This document shows, one piece after another, positions 1-9,317 of a stretch of DNA of 64,000 nt. The notes under the pieces are model-generated. The model ran no database searches, was not told the origin of the DNA, and saw only the letters and a program-made list of their open reading frames with translations. Origin of the DNA: Pseudomonas sediminis (GTDB lineage Bacteria; Pseudomonadota; Gammaproteobacteria; Pseudomonadales; Pseudomonadaceae); assembly GCF_002741105.1 (NCBI RefSeq), contig NZ_NIQU01000001.1:124001-188000 (forward strand), read 5' to 3'. A program made the position numbers and the translations under genes. Position 1 is the stretch's first letter. The number at the start of each line of letters is the position of its first letter.

Positions 1-180
1 CTGATCCAGCGGCGTGGAATTGAGCGCATTGAAGATCAGTGGGCCCGGCGGATAGATTTCCTTGCCGGCCGCCTTTTCCGCCTGCAGGAACGCACGCAGC
101 TCGCTCATGTAAGGCTTGTCGAACTCCTCACGCAGCGCGTGTTTCCAGCTGGCTTCGAGCTTGATGCGATCGTCGGTCAT
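1..180 (-). CDS. ung: Uracil-DNA glycosylase, N-terminal part (runs off the window)
   Basis: The minus strand translates from ATG at 180 to 60 residues starting [16 protein letters not shown] and continuing to [18 protein letters not shown] at the window edge. This matches the N-terminus of family-1 uracil-DNA glycosylases of Pseudomonas, which remove uracil from DNA in base-excision repair. The water-activating GQDPYH motif expected just after this point lies outside the window, so catalytic residues cannot be checked. It is divergent from the HDOD gene, with about 147 bp between the two starts. Confidence 0.9.
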   Translation of the reverse strand, partial: MTDDRIKLEASWKHALREEFDKPYMSELRAFLQAEKAAGKEIYPPGPLIFNALNSTPLDQ

Positions 181-327
181 GCGGTTTTCCTGCAGGGTCA
201 AAACAAGTGCAGGCACGCTAGTGAAGGGGGCCGGGCAAGTCAAGGCAACAGCTGTGCATCGGCTTTAGGCCAAGGCTCTGCTAGCATCTCAATACGCCGC
301 TGCGGTTCCACGGAAATCCCCGCCATC

Positions 328-1143
328 ATGTCGCTGTCCCCCGAAGCCATCCGCTTCGCCCTGCTTACACGCTTTCTCAAAGGTCAGGCCAAAGTGCCGC
401 AAATGCCGGAAGCGGCCATGCGCATTCGCCAACTGCTGGACGACCCACGCACCTCGCTGGAACAGCTGGCGCGGGTGATCAACAGTGATCCCCCGCTGGC
501 CGCCTATCTCATGCAGTTCGCCGAAAGCCCGCTGATTCGTGGCGCGCGGCCGTGCGTGTCGATGCGCGACCTGCTCGCCCGAATCGGCACTCGCCAACTC
601 GGCACCCTGGTACTGGGGTTCACCGCGCGCAATCTATTCGCCAGCAAGGAAAAAGCCCTGCAGCAAGCCTTTCGCCAGCGCTGGCGCAAGGCGCGCGAAC
701 GTGCCGCGTTCTGCGCCGCCCTGGCGCAGCGCTGCAACCAGCCACTCGATGAGGCCATGCTCGCCGGCCTGCTGCAGGATATCGGCAGCCTACCCCTTCT
801 CGCGGAGCTGGAGCACTGGCCGGATTTCCCCCGTGATGCCGAGCACCTGGATGGGCTCTGCGATTACCTCTCCGGCGACATCGGTGCGCTGGTGCTGACA
901 CGCTGGCAGGTGCCGACCACCCTGATCGAGTGCGCCAGGCAACGTAACAAATGGCTGCACGATCACGACGGCGAAGCCGACCTGACCGACCTGGTGCTGC
1001 TGGCCAGCGCGTTGCAGATACAACCGGCGAACCTGTCCGAGCCCCTGCCCGCGCAGCGCCGGCTGGGGTTTGAACAACCACTGGCCAGCCTGCGCGAAGA
1101 GCTACTGGCCGAGCAACAGCTGTGGCTGCGCATGCTGGCCTGA
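328..1143 (+). CDS. HDOD domain-containing protein
   Basis: A 271-residue protein with an HDOD domain over roughly residues 15-215 (features such as KVPQMPEAAMRIRQLLDD and AGLLQDIGSLPLL). HDOD proteins are non-catalytic relatives of HD phosphohydrolases, often linked to signalling and motility. Here the HD pair is degenerate: LLQDIG occupies the place where catalytic HD proteins have an H-D motif. The start at 328 (MSLSPEAIRF) is chosen because the family similarity begins there. The frame is open further upstream, but that stretch overlaps ung and looks non-coding. No signal peptide or membrane segment is seen. The specific role is unknown. Confidence 0.8.
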   Translation: MSLSPEAIRFALLTRFLKGQAKVPQMPEAAMRIRQLLDDPRTSLEQLARVINSDPPLAAYLMQFAESPLIRGARPCVSMRDLLARIGTRQLGTLVLGFTARNLFASKEKALQQAFRQRWRKARERAAFCAALAQRCNQPLDEAMLAGLLQDIGSLPLLAELEHWPDFPRDAEHLDGLCDYLSGDIGALVLTRWQVPTTLIECARQRNKWLHDHDGEADLTDLVLLASALQIQPANLSEPLPAQRRLGFEQPLASLREELLAEQQLWLRMLA

Positions 1144-1233
1144 GCGCCTCTGGCCGATAGATCACGTTGCCTTGAATACCCAGGCGGTACTCAGGGCGCA
1201 ACCTGCCCCGAGCAAGATATGCCGGGCCCTCAC

Positions 1234-2118
1234 CTACCCCTGGTGGAGTGCCCGGTAATGACTGGGCGCCATGCCCACCACCTTGCGAAACAGCCGTGAG
1301 AAGTAATAGGGATCGTCGTAGCCAAGCTGCTCGGCGACCTGGCGCACTTCGGCGTCGCCTCGATCGAGCAGACGGCAGGCCAGGGCCATCTTCAACTGGA
1401 TGAAGTCCTGGATCGGCGCATGGCCGGTCAGCGCGCGGTAGGTCTTGGCGAAATGAAAGCGCGACAGCTTGAACTGTGCAGCCAGCTCATCAAGGTTGAG
1501 GCTGCCGTGCAGGTGCTCGCGCATCACTGCCTGCACCGCCTCGATATCCAGCACGCGGCCGGACTTGAGGTTGACCCGCGCCGGCAGCACGGCCAGCGAG
1601 CTGAGCATCGCCTGCAAACGGTGCACAGCGTGGATGAAGGGCAAGATGTTGAGGCCCTGGCGCTGCAAGCCCAGCAACGCCTCGAAATCGCCGATCAGCC
1701 GAGGCTGCACGCCGATGCGCCGCAGCGTTTGCGTGCCCAGCAGGCGCAGGAAGTCTTCGCCGTGGCTGCCGTCGAAATGTACCCAGTAGATCGTCCAGGG
1801 GTTATGCAGGTCAGCGCCATAGGCATGCGCAGCGTCCTTGGGCAGCAGCAGCAAATCGCCAGCAGCGACCTCAAATCGTCCATCCGATGTTTCCAACCAC
1901 CCCTTGCCCGAGCGGCAGTAGATCAGCAGATGGTCATCCGGTTGCGCGCGGCGCATCTGGTGACCGGTTGCATCGGGGTAGAAGCCTATGGCCAATGGAT
2001 AGCACCCAGCGCTCAAGGCATGGCGCGCCAGCAGGCGGCGCAGGCGCGGTGGCGTGATGAAGCGTTGCCCACCGACAGGCAACGGCCAATTGGAGGTTTC
2101 CACCCGCATTCCCACCAT
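1234..2118 (-). CDS. mmsR: AraC-family regulator of valine catabolism, MmsR-like
   Basis: A 294-residue AraC/XylS regulator. An N-terminal cupin-like sensing region (residues about 20-160) is followed by two helix-turn-helix motifs over the last 100 residues (SLNLDELAAQFKLSRFHFAKTY, then VRQVAEQLGYDDPYYFSRLFRK). The start at 2118 has a strong AAGGAGCG ribosome-binding site. It is divergent from mmsA, the arrangement known for mmsR-mmsAB in P. aeruginosa, where MmsR activates mmsAB when valine-derived intermediates are present. The symbol rests on this context plus family. Paired direct repeats that could be its operator lie in the shared intergenic region (2147-2182). Confidence 0.85.
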   Translation of the reverse strand: MVGMRVETSNWPLPVGGQRFITPPRLRRLLARHALSAGCYPLAIGFYPDATGHQMRRAQPDDHLLIYCRSGKGWLETSDGRFEVAAGDLLLLPKDAAHAYGADLHNPWTIYWVHFDGSHGEDFLRLLGTQTLRRIGVQPRLIGDFEALLGLQRQGLNILPFIHAVHRLQAMLSSLAVLPARVNLKSGRVLDIEAVQAVMREHLHGSLNLDELAAQFKLSRFHFAKTYRALTGHAPIQDFIQLKMALACRLLDRGDAEVRQVAEQLGYDDPYYFSRLFRKVVGMAPSHYRALHQG

Positions 2119-2146
2119 ATCGCTCCTTGCCAGCCTGATCGAGTGA

Positions 2147-2182
2147 CAAGATCGTCCATCCCAAGCCCAAGATCGTCAATCC
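2147..2182. promoter_or_regulatory. Putative MmsR operator: two direct repeats upstream of mmsA
   Basis: Two near-identical copies, CAAGATCGTCCATCC at 2147-2161 and CAAGATCGTCAATCC at 2168-2182, start exactly 21 bp apart on the same strand. That two-helical-turn spacing is typical of AraC-family activator half-sites. A TATAAA -10-like element follows at about 2203-2208 and the mmsA ribosome-binding site (AGGAGG) at 2228-2233. Binding by MmsR is inferred. Confidence 0.6.
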
Positions 2183-2239
2183 ACAAACGGGCATCCAATG
2201 GCTATAAAAGGTCCCATACAAGAACAACAGGAGGCGACC

Positions 2240-3736
2240 ATGCCCCGCACGCTACCGCAACTGATCGACGGCCAGTGGCAAACCAGCCAGGCCCGTGAGC
2301 TGATCGAAGTCACCGACCCGACCACCCAGGACGTGATCGCCCTCGCCCCCAAGGCCACTGCCGAGGAAATCGAGGCCGCGGTGGCCGGCGCGCAGAAAGC
2401 CTTCCTCGCCTGGCGCGAAGTACCGGTATCGGAGCGCGCCCGTCTGATGCTGCGCTACCAGCACTTGCTCAAGGAACACCACGACGAGTTAGCGCAGATC
2501 CTCGCGGCGGAAACCGGCAAGACCTTCGCCGACGCCAAGGGCGACGTCTGGCGCGGTATCGAAGTGGCCGAACATGCAGCCAATATCGCCAGCCTGATGA
2601 TGGGCGAGACGGTGGAGAACGTCGCCCGCGAGATCGACACCGCTAGTTGGATCCAGCCGCTGGGCGTGTGCGTCGGCATCACCCCGTTCAACTTCCCGGC
2701 GATGATCCCTCTGTGGATGTTTCCGCTGGCCATCGCCTGCGGCAATAGCTTCATTCTCAAACCCTCGGAACAGGACCCGATGACGCCCAATCGTCTCGCC
2801 GAGCTGTTCCTCGAAGCCGGCGCGCCGGCCGGGGTATTGCAGGTGCTGCATGGCGGGCGTGAGCAGGTCGATGCGCTGCTGGTGCATCCGCTGGTACGCG
2901 CGGTGTCCTTCGTCGGCTCAGTCGCGGTGGGCCAACATGTCTATCGCACCGGCACCCAGCACCTGAAGCGCGTGCAGGCCTTTGCCGGGGCGAAGAACCA
3001 TATGGTGATCATGCCGGATGCACCCAAGGATCAGGTGATCAGCAACCTGCTCGGCGCCAGTTGTGGCGCCGCCGGGCAGCGCTGCATGGCCATCAGCGTG
3101 GCGGTGTTCGTCGGTGAATCGAAACAATGGATCGATGAGCTGGCAACGCAGATGGCCGCGCTGCGCCCTGGTCATTGGCAGGACAGCGGCGCCGCCTACG
3201 GCCCGCTGATCAGCCCGCAGGCACGCCAGCGCGTGTTGCACCTGATCGAACAAGGCAAGGCCGAAGGCGCCGAGTGTCTGCTCGACGGCTCGCAATGCAA
3301 GGTAGACGGTTACCCGAACGGCAACTGGGTCGGGCCAACGCTGTTCCGTGGCGTGACCACGGAGATGGGCCTGTACCGCGAGGAAATCTTCGGCCCGGTA
3401 CTGGTGTGCATGGAGGTTGCGACCCTGGAAGAAGCCATCGAACTGGTCAACGCCAGCCCCTATGGCAACGGCACCAGCCTGTTCACCCGCTCCGGCGGCG
3501 CTGCGCGGCATTTCCAGCACGCGGTTGAAGTCGGCCAGGTGGGCATCAACGTACCGATTCCGGTACCGCTGCCGTTCTTCTCCTTCACTGGCTGGAAGGG
3601 CTCGTTCTACGGCGACCTGCACGCCTACGGCAAGCAGGCGGTGCGTTTCTACACCGAGACCAAGACCGTGACCAGCCGCTGGTTCGACGACACACCGCTC
3701 GGTGATGGCCCGAACATGACCATTTCACTGAAGTGA
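2240..3736 (+). CDS. mmsA: Methylmalonate-semialdehyde dehydrogenase (CoA-acylating)
   Basis: A 498-residue CoA-dependent aldehyde dehydrogenase, the normal MmsA length. It oxidises methylmalonate semialdehyde to propionyl-CoA with NAD+ at the end of valine degradation. The active-site cysteine lies in GAAGQRCMA (about residue 280), with [17 protein letters not shown] in the NAD-binding half and the C-terminal EIFGPVL motif intact. The start at 2240 is set by AGGAGGCGACC just before it. An in-frame start 42 bp upstream would overlap the promoter. It is the first gene of the valine cluster and is divergent from mmsR. Confidence 0.95.
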   Translation: MPRTLPQLIDGQWQTSQARELIEVTDPTTQDVIALAPKATAEEIEAAVAGAQKAFLAWREVPVSERARLMLRYQHLLKEHHDELAQILAAETGKTFADAKGDVWRGIEVAEHAANIASLMMGETVENVAREIDTASWIQPLGVCVGITPFNFPAMIPLWMFPLAIACGNSFILKPSEQDPMTPNRLAELFLEAGAPAGVLQVLHGGREQVDALLVHPLVRAVSFVGSVAVGQHVYRTGTQHLKRVQAFAGAKNHMVIMPDAPKDQVISNLLGASCGAAGQRCMAISVAVFVGESKQWIDELATQMAALRPGHWQDSGAAYGPLISPQARQRVLHLIEQGKAEGAECLLDGSQCKVDGYPNGNWVGPTLFRGVTTEMGLYREEIFGPVLVCMEVATLEEAIELVNASPYGNGTSLFTRSGGAARHFQHAVEVGQVGINVPIPVPLPFFSFTGWKGSFYGDLHAYGKQAVRFYTETKTVTSRWFDDTPLGDGPNMTISLK

Positions 3737-3833
3737 GAACTGGGTGAGCGTTTCTTAGACTAATAGACGATCACTCGAACTGGACGAGCGGCGTAAAACG
3801 GTTCTCTGCAGAACAAAAACAAGGAGAACTGCA

Positions 3834-5081
3834 ATGCGCCAACTGTCCGCCACGCTGGCCCTGTGGGCCGCACTTACCGCCTGTGCGCAGGCTGCCGAGC
3901 CGATCACCCTCGGCCTCAATTACCCGCGCACCGGACCATATAAGGAAGAGGGATTGGCGCAGATGCGTGGAGCCCTGCTGGCCATCGATGAAATCAACGC
4001 TGCAGGCGGTGTACTGGGCCGACCGTTGCGCCTGTCCAGCAAGGACACCGCCTCGCGGCCGGCCAAGGCCGAGAAGAACGTCGACAAGCTGGCCGCCGAA
4101 GGTGCGGCAATGCTCTTCGGTGGCTCTTCCAGCGCGGTCGCCATCGCCGCAGGCAAGCGCGCCAAGCAGCACGGCCTGCTGTACTTCGGCACCCTTACCT
4201 ACTCCAACGACACCACTGGCAAGGATGGCCATCGCTACATGTTTCGCGAGTGCAACAACGCCTGGATGAGTGCCAAGGTGCTCGGCCAATACCTGAGCAA
4301 GACCCTGCCGAACAAGCGCTACTTCTATGTCACCGCTGACTACACCTGGGGCCACACCAGCGAGGCATCGCTGCGCCAGGCCACCGCCAGCGACAATGCC
4401 GCCCAGCACGCCAGCGTACGCATCCCCTTCCCGGGCGCGCGCCTGGCCGACTATCAGGACGCGCTGACCCAGGCCGCCGCCAGCAACGCTGAAATCCTTG
4501 CCCTGGTGCTGTTCGGTGAAGACCTGGTGCGTGCCATGCGCGTCGCCAAGGACCTTGGCCTGACCGAGCGCATGCAGATCGTCGCGCCGAACCTGACCCA
4601 GAGCATGGTCGAACAGGCCGGCCCCAATCTGATGGCAGGCGTGATCGGCACCGAGCCCTGGACCTGGCGCGTACCGGCGTTGGAAAAATCTGCGCGTGGC
4701 GAAGCCTTCGTCGAAGCTTTCAAGACCCGCTACGAGATGTACCCATCCAGCTCCGCCGCCTCGGCCTACAGCATCGTCCAGCAGTGGGCCGACGCCGCCA
4801 CACGAGCCAAGAGCCTCGACAGCGAAACGCTGATCAAGGCACTGGAAGGCCACCGCTACACCTTGCTCAAAGACGAACAGCAATGGCGTGCCTTCGACCA
4901 CCAGAACCTGCAGACGGTCTACGCCGTGAAGGTCAAGCCGCGCGACGAGGTCCTCAAGGACCCACTCAAGCAGGACTACTTCGAAATCGTCGACCGCCTC
5001 GATGCCAGCAGCGCGCTGCCCAGCCTCGCCGAGTGGCAGGCCGAGCGCCGCGCTGGCGGCCAACCCCTGACCTTGCAATGA
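3834..5081 (+). CDS. Periplasmic ligand-binding protein, branched-chain amino acid (LivK-like) type
   Basis: A 415-residue type-1 periplasmic binding protein with a Sec signal peptide (residues 1-20, cleavage near AQA-AEP). The mature part begins ITLGLNYPRTGPYKEEG, the usual opening of LivK/AmiC-fold receptors, and contains GGSSSAVAIAAGKRAK. No permease or ATPase genes adjoin it, so it may serve a shared Liv-type transporter or act as a sensor. Its place inside the valine operon, followed after 6 bp by the acyl-CoA dehydrogenase gene, suggests that it binds a branched-chain amino acid or acid. That substrate is inferred. A ribosome-binding site AAGGAGAA precedes the start. Confidence 0.8.
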   Translation: MRQLSATLALWAALTACAQAAEPITLGLNYPRTGPYKEEGLAQMRGALLAIDEINAAGGVLGRPLRLSSKDTASRPAKAEKNVDKLAAEGAAMLFGGSSSAVAIAAGKRAKQHGLLYFGTLTYSNDTTGKDGHRYMFRECNNAWMSAKVLGQYLSKTLPNKRYFYVTADYTWGHTSEASLRQATASDNAAQHASVRIPFPGARLADYQDALTQAAASNAEILALVLFGEDLVRAMRVAKDLGLTERMQIVAPNLTQSMVEQAGPNLMAGVIGTEPWTWRVPALEKSARGEAFVEAFKTRYEMYPSSSAASAYSIVQQWADAATRAKSLDSETLIKALEGHRYTLLKDEQQWRAFDHQNLQTVYAVKVKPRDEVLKDPLKQDYFEIVDRLDASSALPSLAEWQAERRAGGQPLTLQ

Positions 5082-5087
5082 GATGCC

Positions 5088-6251
5088 ATGGACTTCGAAC
5101 TCAGTGATGAACAACGCCTGCTGACCGACAGCGCCCGCGCCTTCGCCGCGCGGGAGCTGACGCCCCACGCTGCCGAGTGGGATCGCGAGCAGCACTTCCC
5201 CGTCGAGGTGATTCGCCGCGCTGCCGAACAGGGCTACCTGGCCCTGTATCTGCGCGAAGAGGATGGCGGCCTGGGCCTGTCCAGGCTGTCCAGCTCACTG
5301 ATTTTCGAACAACTGGCGGCCGGCTGTGTCGCCACCACCGCCTACCTGACCATCCACAACATGGCCACCTGGATGCTCGCCAGCTTCGCCGACCAGAGCC
5401 TGAAAGATGCCTGGCTGCCGGGGCTGATCAATGGCCAGTCGCTGGCCTCCTACTGCCTGACCGAGCCGGACGCCGGCTCCGACGCCGCCCATCTGCGCAC
5501 CCGCGCACGGCGCGATGGCGACGACTACGTGATCGACGGCAGCAAGTGCTTTATCTCCGGGGCGGGAAGCACACAGGTGCTGGTCGTCATGGCGCGCACC
5601 GGTGAGGATGGTGCCAAGGGTATTTCCTGCTTCCTGGTGCCTGCCGATGCGCCCGGCGTACGTTACGGACGCAACGAGGACAAGATGGGCTGGAAGGCGC
5701 AGCCGACCCGCACCATCACCTTCGAAGGCGTACGCATTCCCGCCAGCCACCGCATCGGCCCAGAGGGAGAAGGCTTCGTCTATGCCATGAAGGGCCTCGA
5801 TGGTGGCCGCCTGAATATCGCCAGCTGCTCGCTCGGTGCGGCCCAGGCAGCGCTGCAGCAGAGCCTGCGTTACGTCGAGGAACGCAAGCAGTTCGGCAAA
5901 GCGCTCAGCGAATTCCAGGCCCTGCAATTCAAGCTGGCCGACATGCTCACCGCCCTCACCGCCAGCCGGCAGATGGTGCGCCTGGCCGCGCACAAGCTCG
6001 ACCATGGCCACGGCGAGGCCAGTCTGTACTGCGCCATGGCCAAGCGCTTCGCCACCGACCAGTGCTTCGATGTGTGCAACGAAGCACTGCAACTGCACGG
6101 CGGTTACGGCTATCTGAATGACTATCCGCTGGAACGCTGGGTACGCGACGCCCGCGTGCACCAGATACTCGAAGGCACCAACGAAATCATGCGGGTGATC
6201 GTCGCCCGTCGCCTGCTGCTGCAGGGCGGCATGCTCGATCGTCTGCTGTAA
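5088..6251 (+). CDS. Acyl-CoA dehydrogenase, probable isobutyryl-CoA dehydrogenase
   Basis: A 387-residue acyl-CoA dehydrogenase of standard length: N-terminal helical domain, beta domain with FAD/substrate motifs (SYCLTEPDAGSDAA near residue 120) and a C-terminal domain ending LEGTNEIMRVIVARRLL. The glutamate of that last motif is the usual catalytic base. Position between mmsA and mmsB with two crotonase-family genes makes oxidation of isobutyryl-CoA to methacrylyl-CoA in valine degradation the likely reaction. It starts 6 bp after the binding-protein gene, so the two are co-transcribed. Confidence 0.88.
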   Translation: MDFELSDEQRLLTDSARAFAARELTPHAAEWDREQHFPVEVIRRAAEQGYLALYLREEDGGLGLSRLSSSLIFEQLAAGCVATTAYLTIHNMATWMLASFADQSLKDAWLPGLINGQSLASYCLTEPDAGSDAAHLRTRARRDGDDYVIDGSKCFISGAGSTQVLVVMARTGEDGAKGISCFLVPADAPGVRYGRNEDKMGWKAQPTRTITFEGVRIPASHRIGPEGEGFVYAMKGLDGGRLNIASCSLGAAQAALQQSLRYVEERKQFGKALSEFQALQFKLADMLTALTASRQMVRLAAHKLDHGHGEASLYCAMAKRFATDQCFDVCNEALQLHGGYGYLNDYPLERWVRDARVHQILEGTNEIMRVIVARRLLLQGGMLDRLL

Positions 6252-6256
6252 ACCGT

Positions 6257-6313
6257 TTTCCCTCTCCCTACGCGGGCCGGGCCCGCCCTCTCCCATGAAT
6301 GGCAGAGGGGAGA
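6257..6313. repeat. Palindromic repeat, CCCTCTCCC family
   Basis: A short GC-rich inverted repeat (CCCTCTCCCTACG... with a matching GCAGAGGGGAG arm) between the dehydrogenase and hydratase genes. The same CCCTCTCCC/GGGAGAGGG motif recurs at 45475-45656 and, inside a coding sequence, at 24184-24281. Confidence 0.6.
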
Positions 6314-6332
6314 TAATCGACGAGGAATCGTG

Positions 6333-7151
6333 ATGAGCACTGCACTGGAAACCTACAAACCCGGCATCTTCGACCTGACCCACAAGCTCACCGTGGAAAA
6401 ACACGGGCATACCGCGCTGATCACCATCAACCATCCACCGGCCAACACCTGGGACCGCGACTCGCTGATCGGCCTCAAGCAGGTGATCGAACACCTCAAC
6501 CGCGACGACGAGGTGTATGCACTGGTGGTGACCGGCCAGGGGCCGAAATTCTTCTCCGCTGGCGCCGACCTGAACATGTTCGCCGATGGCGACAAGGCCC
6601 GTGCCCGCGAGATGGCCCGACGCTTTGGCGAAGCCTTCGAAACCCTGCGCGATTTTCGCGGCGTGTCCATTGCCGCGATCAACGGCTACGCCATGGGCGG
6701 CGGCCTGGAGTGCGCGCTGGCCTGCGATATCCGCATCGCCGAACGCCAGGCGCAGATGGCCCTGCCGGAAGCGGCGGTCGGCCTGCTGCCCTGCGCCGGT
6801 GGCACCCAGGCGCTGCCCTGGCTGGTCGGCGAAGGCTGGGCCAAACGCATGATCCTTTGCGGCGAGCGCATCGACGCCGAGACCGCCCTGCGCATCGGCC
6901 TGGTCGAGCAGGTGGTGGACACCGGCGAATCACGCGGCACTGCCCTGCTGCTGGCATCCAAGGTGGCGCGACAAAGCCCGGTGGCAGTGCGCACCATCAA
7001 ACCGCTGATCCAGGGTGCACGCGAGCGTGGCTCCAACACCTGGCTGCCGGAGGAACGCGAGCGCTTCGTCGACCTGTTCGACGCCGATGACACCCGCGAA
7101 GGGGTCAACGCCTTTCTGGAAAAACGCAATCCGCAGTGGCGCAACAAATAA
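6333..7151 (+). CDS. Enoyl-CoA hydratase/isomerase family protein (methacrylyl-CoA hydratase candidate)
   Basis: A 272-residue crotonase-fold enzyme. The oxyanion-hole segments are GPKFFSAGADLNMFADG and INGYAMGGGLECALACDIRIA, and the latter region leads to ALPEAAVGLLPCAGGTQ, where the glutamates expected of a hydratase sit. In context it should hydrate methacrylyl-CoA to 3-hydroxyisobutyryl-CoA. ATG at 6333 is preferred over the GTG directly before it. A GAGGAATC element precedes it. Confidence 0.85.
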   Translation: MSTALETYKPGIFDLTHKLTVEKHGHTALITINHPPANTWDRDSLIGLKQVIEHLNRDDEVYALVVTGQGPKFFSAGADLNMFADGDKARAREMARRFGEAFETLRDFRGVSIAAINGYAMGGGLECALACDIRIAERQAQMALPEAAVGLLPCAGGTQALPWLVGEGWAKRMILCGERIDAETALRIGLVEQVVDTGESRGTALLLASKVARQSPVAVRTIKPLIQGARERGSNTWLPEERERFVDLFDADDTREGVNAFLEKRNPQWRNK

Positions 7152-7170
7152 CTCGCGGTTTCGCTCCGCC

Positions 7171-7193
7171 CGTAGGGTGCGCCGTGCGCACCG
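7171..7193. repeat. Short palindromic repeat, GTAGGGTGCGCCGTGCGCAC family
   Basis: The unit GTAGGGTGCGCCGTGCGCAC contains the palindromic core GGTGCGCCGTGCGCACC. Same or inverted copies lie at 8318-8340, 16300-16319, 39200-39253, 51665-51689 and 61141-61212. They are all intergenic apart from this one, which borders a start codon. Confidence 0.7.
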
Positions 7194-7201
7194 AGAGTCA
7201 G

Positions 7202-8308
7202 ATGATGAACGTAACCTTCGAAGAACGCCCCAGCCTCCATGGCTACCGCATCGGCATCGCCAGCCTCGACGCCGAGAAGAGCCTCAACGCCCTCTCCCTG
7301 CCGATGATCGAAGCACTCGACGAACGCCTCAAGGCCTGGGCCGAGGATCCAACCATCGCCTGCGTCATGCTGCGCGGCAATGGCCCCAAGGCCTTCTGCG
7401 CCGGCGGCGACGTGGTGCAACTGGTCAATCAGTGTCGTGAACAGCCAGGTGAAGTGCCGGCCCTGGCGCGACGTTTCTTCGCCGACGAATACCGCCTCGA
7501 CCATCGCATCCACACCTTCCCCAAACCCTTCATCTGCTGGGCCCACGGCCATGTGCTGGGGGGCGGCATGGGCCTTATGCAGGGCGCGGGTATCCGTATC
7601 GTCACGCCAAGCAGCCGACTGGGCATGCCGGAAATCAACATCGGCCTGTACCCGGATGTCGGCGGCAGCTGGTTCCTCGCCCGCCTGCCGGGGCGCCTGG
7701 GTCTGTTTCTAGGTCTCACTGCCGCCAGCATCAATGCCCGCGATGCGCTGGACCTGAATCTGGCCGACCGTTTCCTGCGCGATGACCAGCAAGAGGCTTT
7801 GCTCGAAGGCCTGGTACAACTGAACTGGCGCGAACAAGCCGACCTGCAACTGCACAGCCTGCTGCGTGCGCTGGAGAACGAAGCCCACGTTGAACTACCG
7901 GCTACACAGTGGCTGCCACGTCGCGAACGTATCGATGAGTTGCTCGACGTTGCCGACCTGCCGGCTGCCGTGCACGCGCTCAGCGCACTGCAAACGGATG
8001 ACGACGCCCTGCTCGCCCGCGCCGCCAAGACCCTGGCCCATGGCTGTCCACTGACCGCGCACCTGGTCTGGGAGCAGATCCGCCGCGCCCGCCATTTGTC
8101 GCTGGCTGAGGTATTTCGCATGGAATACGCCATGAGTCTGAACTGCTGCCGCCGCCCGGAATTCCCCGAGGGCGTGCGCGCCCGCCTGATCGACAAGGAC
8201 CAGACGCCGAAATGGCATTGGCCGGATGTGGCCGCGATCCCAGCCGCCGTGGTCGAGGCGCACTTCGCGTCGGTCTGGGAAGGCGAACACCCGTTGGCAG
8301 ATCTTTAG
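7202..8308 (+). CDS. 3-hydroxyisobutyryl-CoA hydrolase (crotonase family)
   Basis: A 368-residue crotonase-family protein, about 100 residues longer than hydratases, as is usual for HIBYL-CoA hydrolases. The motif FCAGGDVVQLV and the segment GHVLGGGMGLMQGAGIRIVTPSSRLGMPEINIGLYPDVGGSWFLARLPG are typical. It would release 3-hydroxyisobutyrate, the substrate of MmsB. Start: ATGATG at 7202/7205. The open frame further upstream runs into the intergenic repeat at 7171 and is discounted. It is the fourth enzyme of the valine operon. Confidence 0.88.
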   Translation: MMNVTFEERPSLHGYRIGIASLDAEKSLNALSLPMIEALDERLKAWAEDPTIACVMLRGNGPKAFCAGGDVVQLVNQCREQPGEVPALARRFFADEYRLDHRIHTFPKPFICWAHGHVLGGGMGLMQGAGIRIVTPSSRLGMPEINIGLYPDVGGSWFLARLPGRLGLFLGLTAASINARDALDLNLADRFLRDDQQEALLEGLVQLNWREQADLQLHSLLRALENEAHVELPATQWLPRRERIDELLDVADLPAAVHALSALQTDDDALLARAAKTLAHGCPLTAHLVWEQIRRARHLSLAEVFRMEYAMSLNCCRRPEFPEGVRARLIDKDQTPKWHWPDVAAIPAAVVEAHFASVWEGEHPLADL

Positions 8309-8317
8309 CTTACGGAT

Positions 8318-8364
8318 CGGTGCGCACGGCGCACCCTACATGTAGCCCGGATGCGCTCCGGGAG
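8318..8364. repeat. Two intergenic repeat units between the hydrolase gene and mmsB
   Basis: An inverted copy of the GGTGCGCACGGCGCACCCTAC unit is followed directly by a GTAGCCCGGATGC...CCGGG unit. The second type also occurs at 16385-16411, 39340-39361 and 48285-48345. Confidence 0.65.
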
Positions 8365-8432
8365 AGCTCAACAGCAATCCTCGAACAATGACAATCGGCG
8401 CGCACCACGCGCCAACAGGAAGGAGAGCCGTC

Positions 8433-9317
8433 ATGACCCAGATCGCCTTTATCGGCCTCGGTAACATGGGCCTGCCCATGGCCCGCAACCTGCTCAAGGC
8501 GGGCTACCCGCTGAAAGTCTTCGACCTGCAGCGCAGCGCCGTCGACACCCTGGCTGGCGAAGGTGCAGTGGCGGCCGATAGCGCCACCGATGCCATCGAT
8601 CAGGCACAGGTAGTGATCAGCATGCTGCCGGCCAGTCGTCATGTGGAAGGCCTGTACCTGGGCGATGACGGCCTGCTTGCGCGGCTACCCGCCGGCACGC
8701 TGGTGATCGAGTGTTCGACCATCGCCCCGGAGTCCGCGCGCAAGGTGCACGCTGCAGCCCGCGAGCGCGGTATCGCCTTGCTCGATGCGCCGGTCTCCGG
8801 CGGCACTGGCGGCGCAGCAGCCGGCACCCTGACCTTCATGGTCGGTGGTGAAGCCCAAACGCTGGAAAAGGCCAGACCGATGCTCGCCGCCATGGGCAAG
8901 AACATCTTCCACGCCGGCCCCGACGGCGCCGGCCAGGTGGCCAAGGTGTGCAACAACCAGGTACTCGCGGTGCAGATGATCGCCACCGCCGAGGCCATGG
9001 CCATGGGCGTCGCCAACGGCCTGGAGCCGGCGGTGCTGGCCGAGATCATGCGACAGAGCTCGGGCGGCAACTGGACGCTGGAGAAGTACAACCCCTGGCC
9101 TGGGGTGATGGAAAACGCGCCAGCATCGAAGGGCTATAGCGGCGGCTTCATGGCCGAACTGATGGCCAAGGACCTCGGTCTGGCCCAGGAAACCGCCAGC
9201 CACAACGGCAACAGCGCGCCGATGGGCGCCCTGGCACTGCAGCTGTACCGCCTGCTGCTCAAACAGGGCAAAGGCAAGCAGGATTTCTCCGTAGTGCAAC
9301 AGCTGTTCGTGGAATAG
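8433..9317 (+). CDS. mmsB: 3-hydroxyisobutyrate dehydrogenase
   Basis: A 294-residue beta-hydroxyacid dehydrogenase. The N-terminal Rossmann motif IAFIGLGNMGLPMARNL binds NAD+, the substrate motif DAPVSGGTGGAAAGTLTFMVGG lies near residue 120, and the catalytic lysine is expected in GAGQVAKVCNNQ (about residue 170). It oxidises 3-hydroxyisobutyrate to methylmalonate semialdehyde, the substrate of MmsA. The start at 8433 is fixed by AAGGAGAGCCGTC upstream. Confidence 0.93.
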   Translation: MTQIAFIGLGNMGLPMARNLLKAGYPLKVFDLQRSAVDTLAGEGAVAADSATDAIDQAQVVISMLPASRHVEGLYLGDDGLLARLPAGTLVIECSTIAPESARKVHAAARERGIALLDAPVSGGTGGAAAGTLTFMVGGEAQTLEKARPMLAAMGKNIFHAGPDGAGQVAKVCNNQVLAVQMIATAEAMAMGVANGLEPAVLAEIMRQSSGGNWTLEKYNPWPGVMENAPASKGYSGGFMAELMAKDLGLAQETASHNGNSAPMGALALQLYRLLLKQGKGKQDFSVVQQLFVE

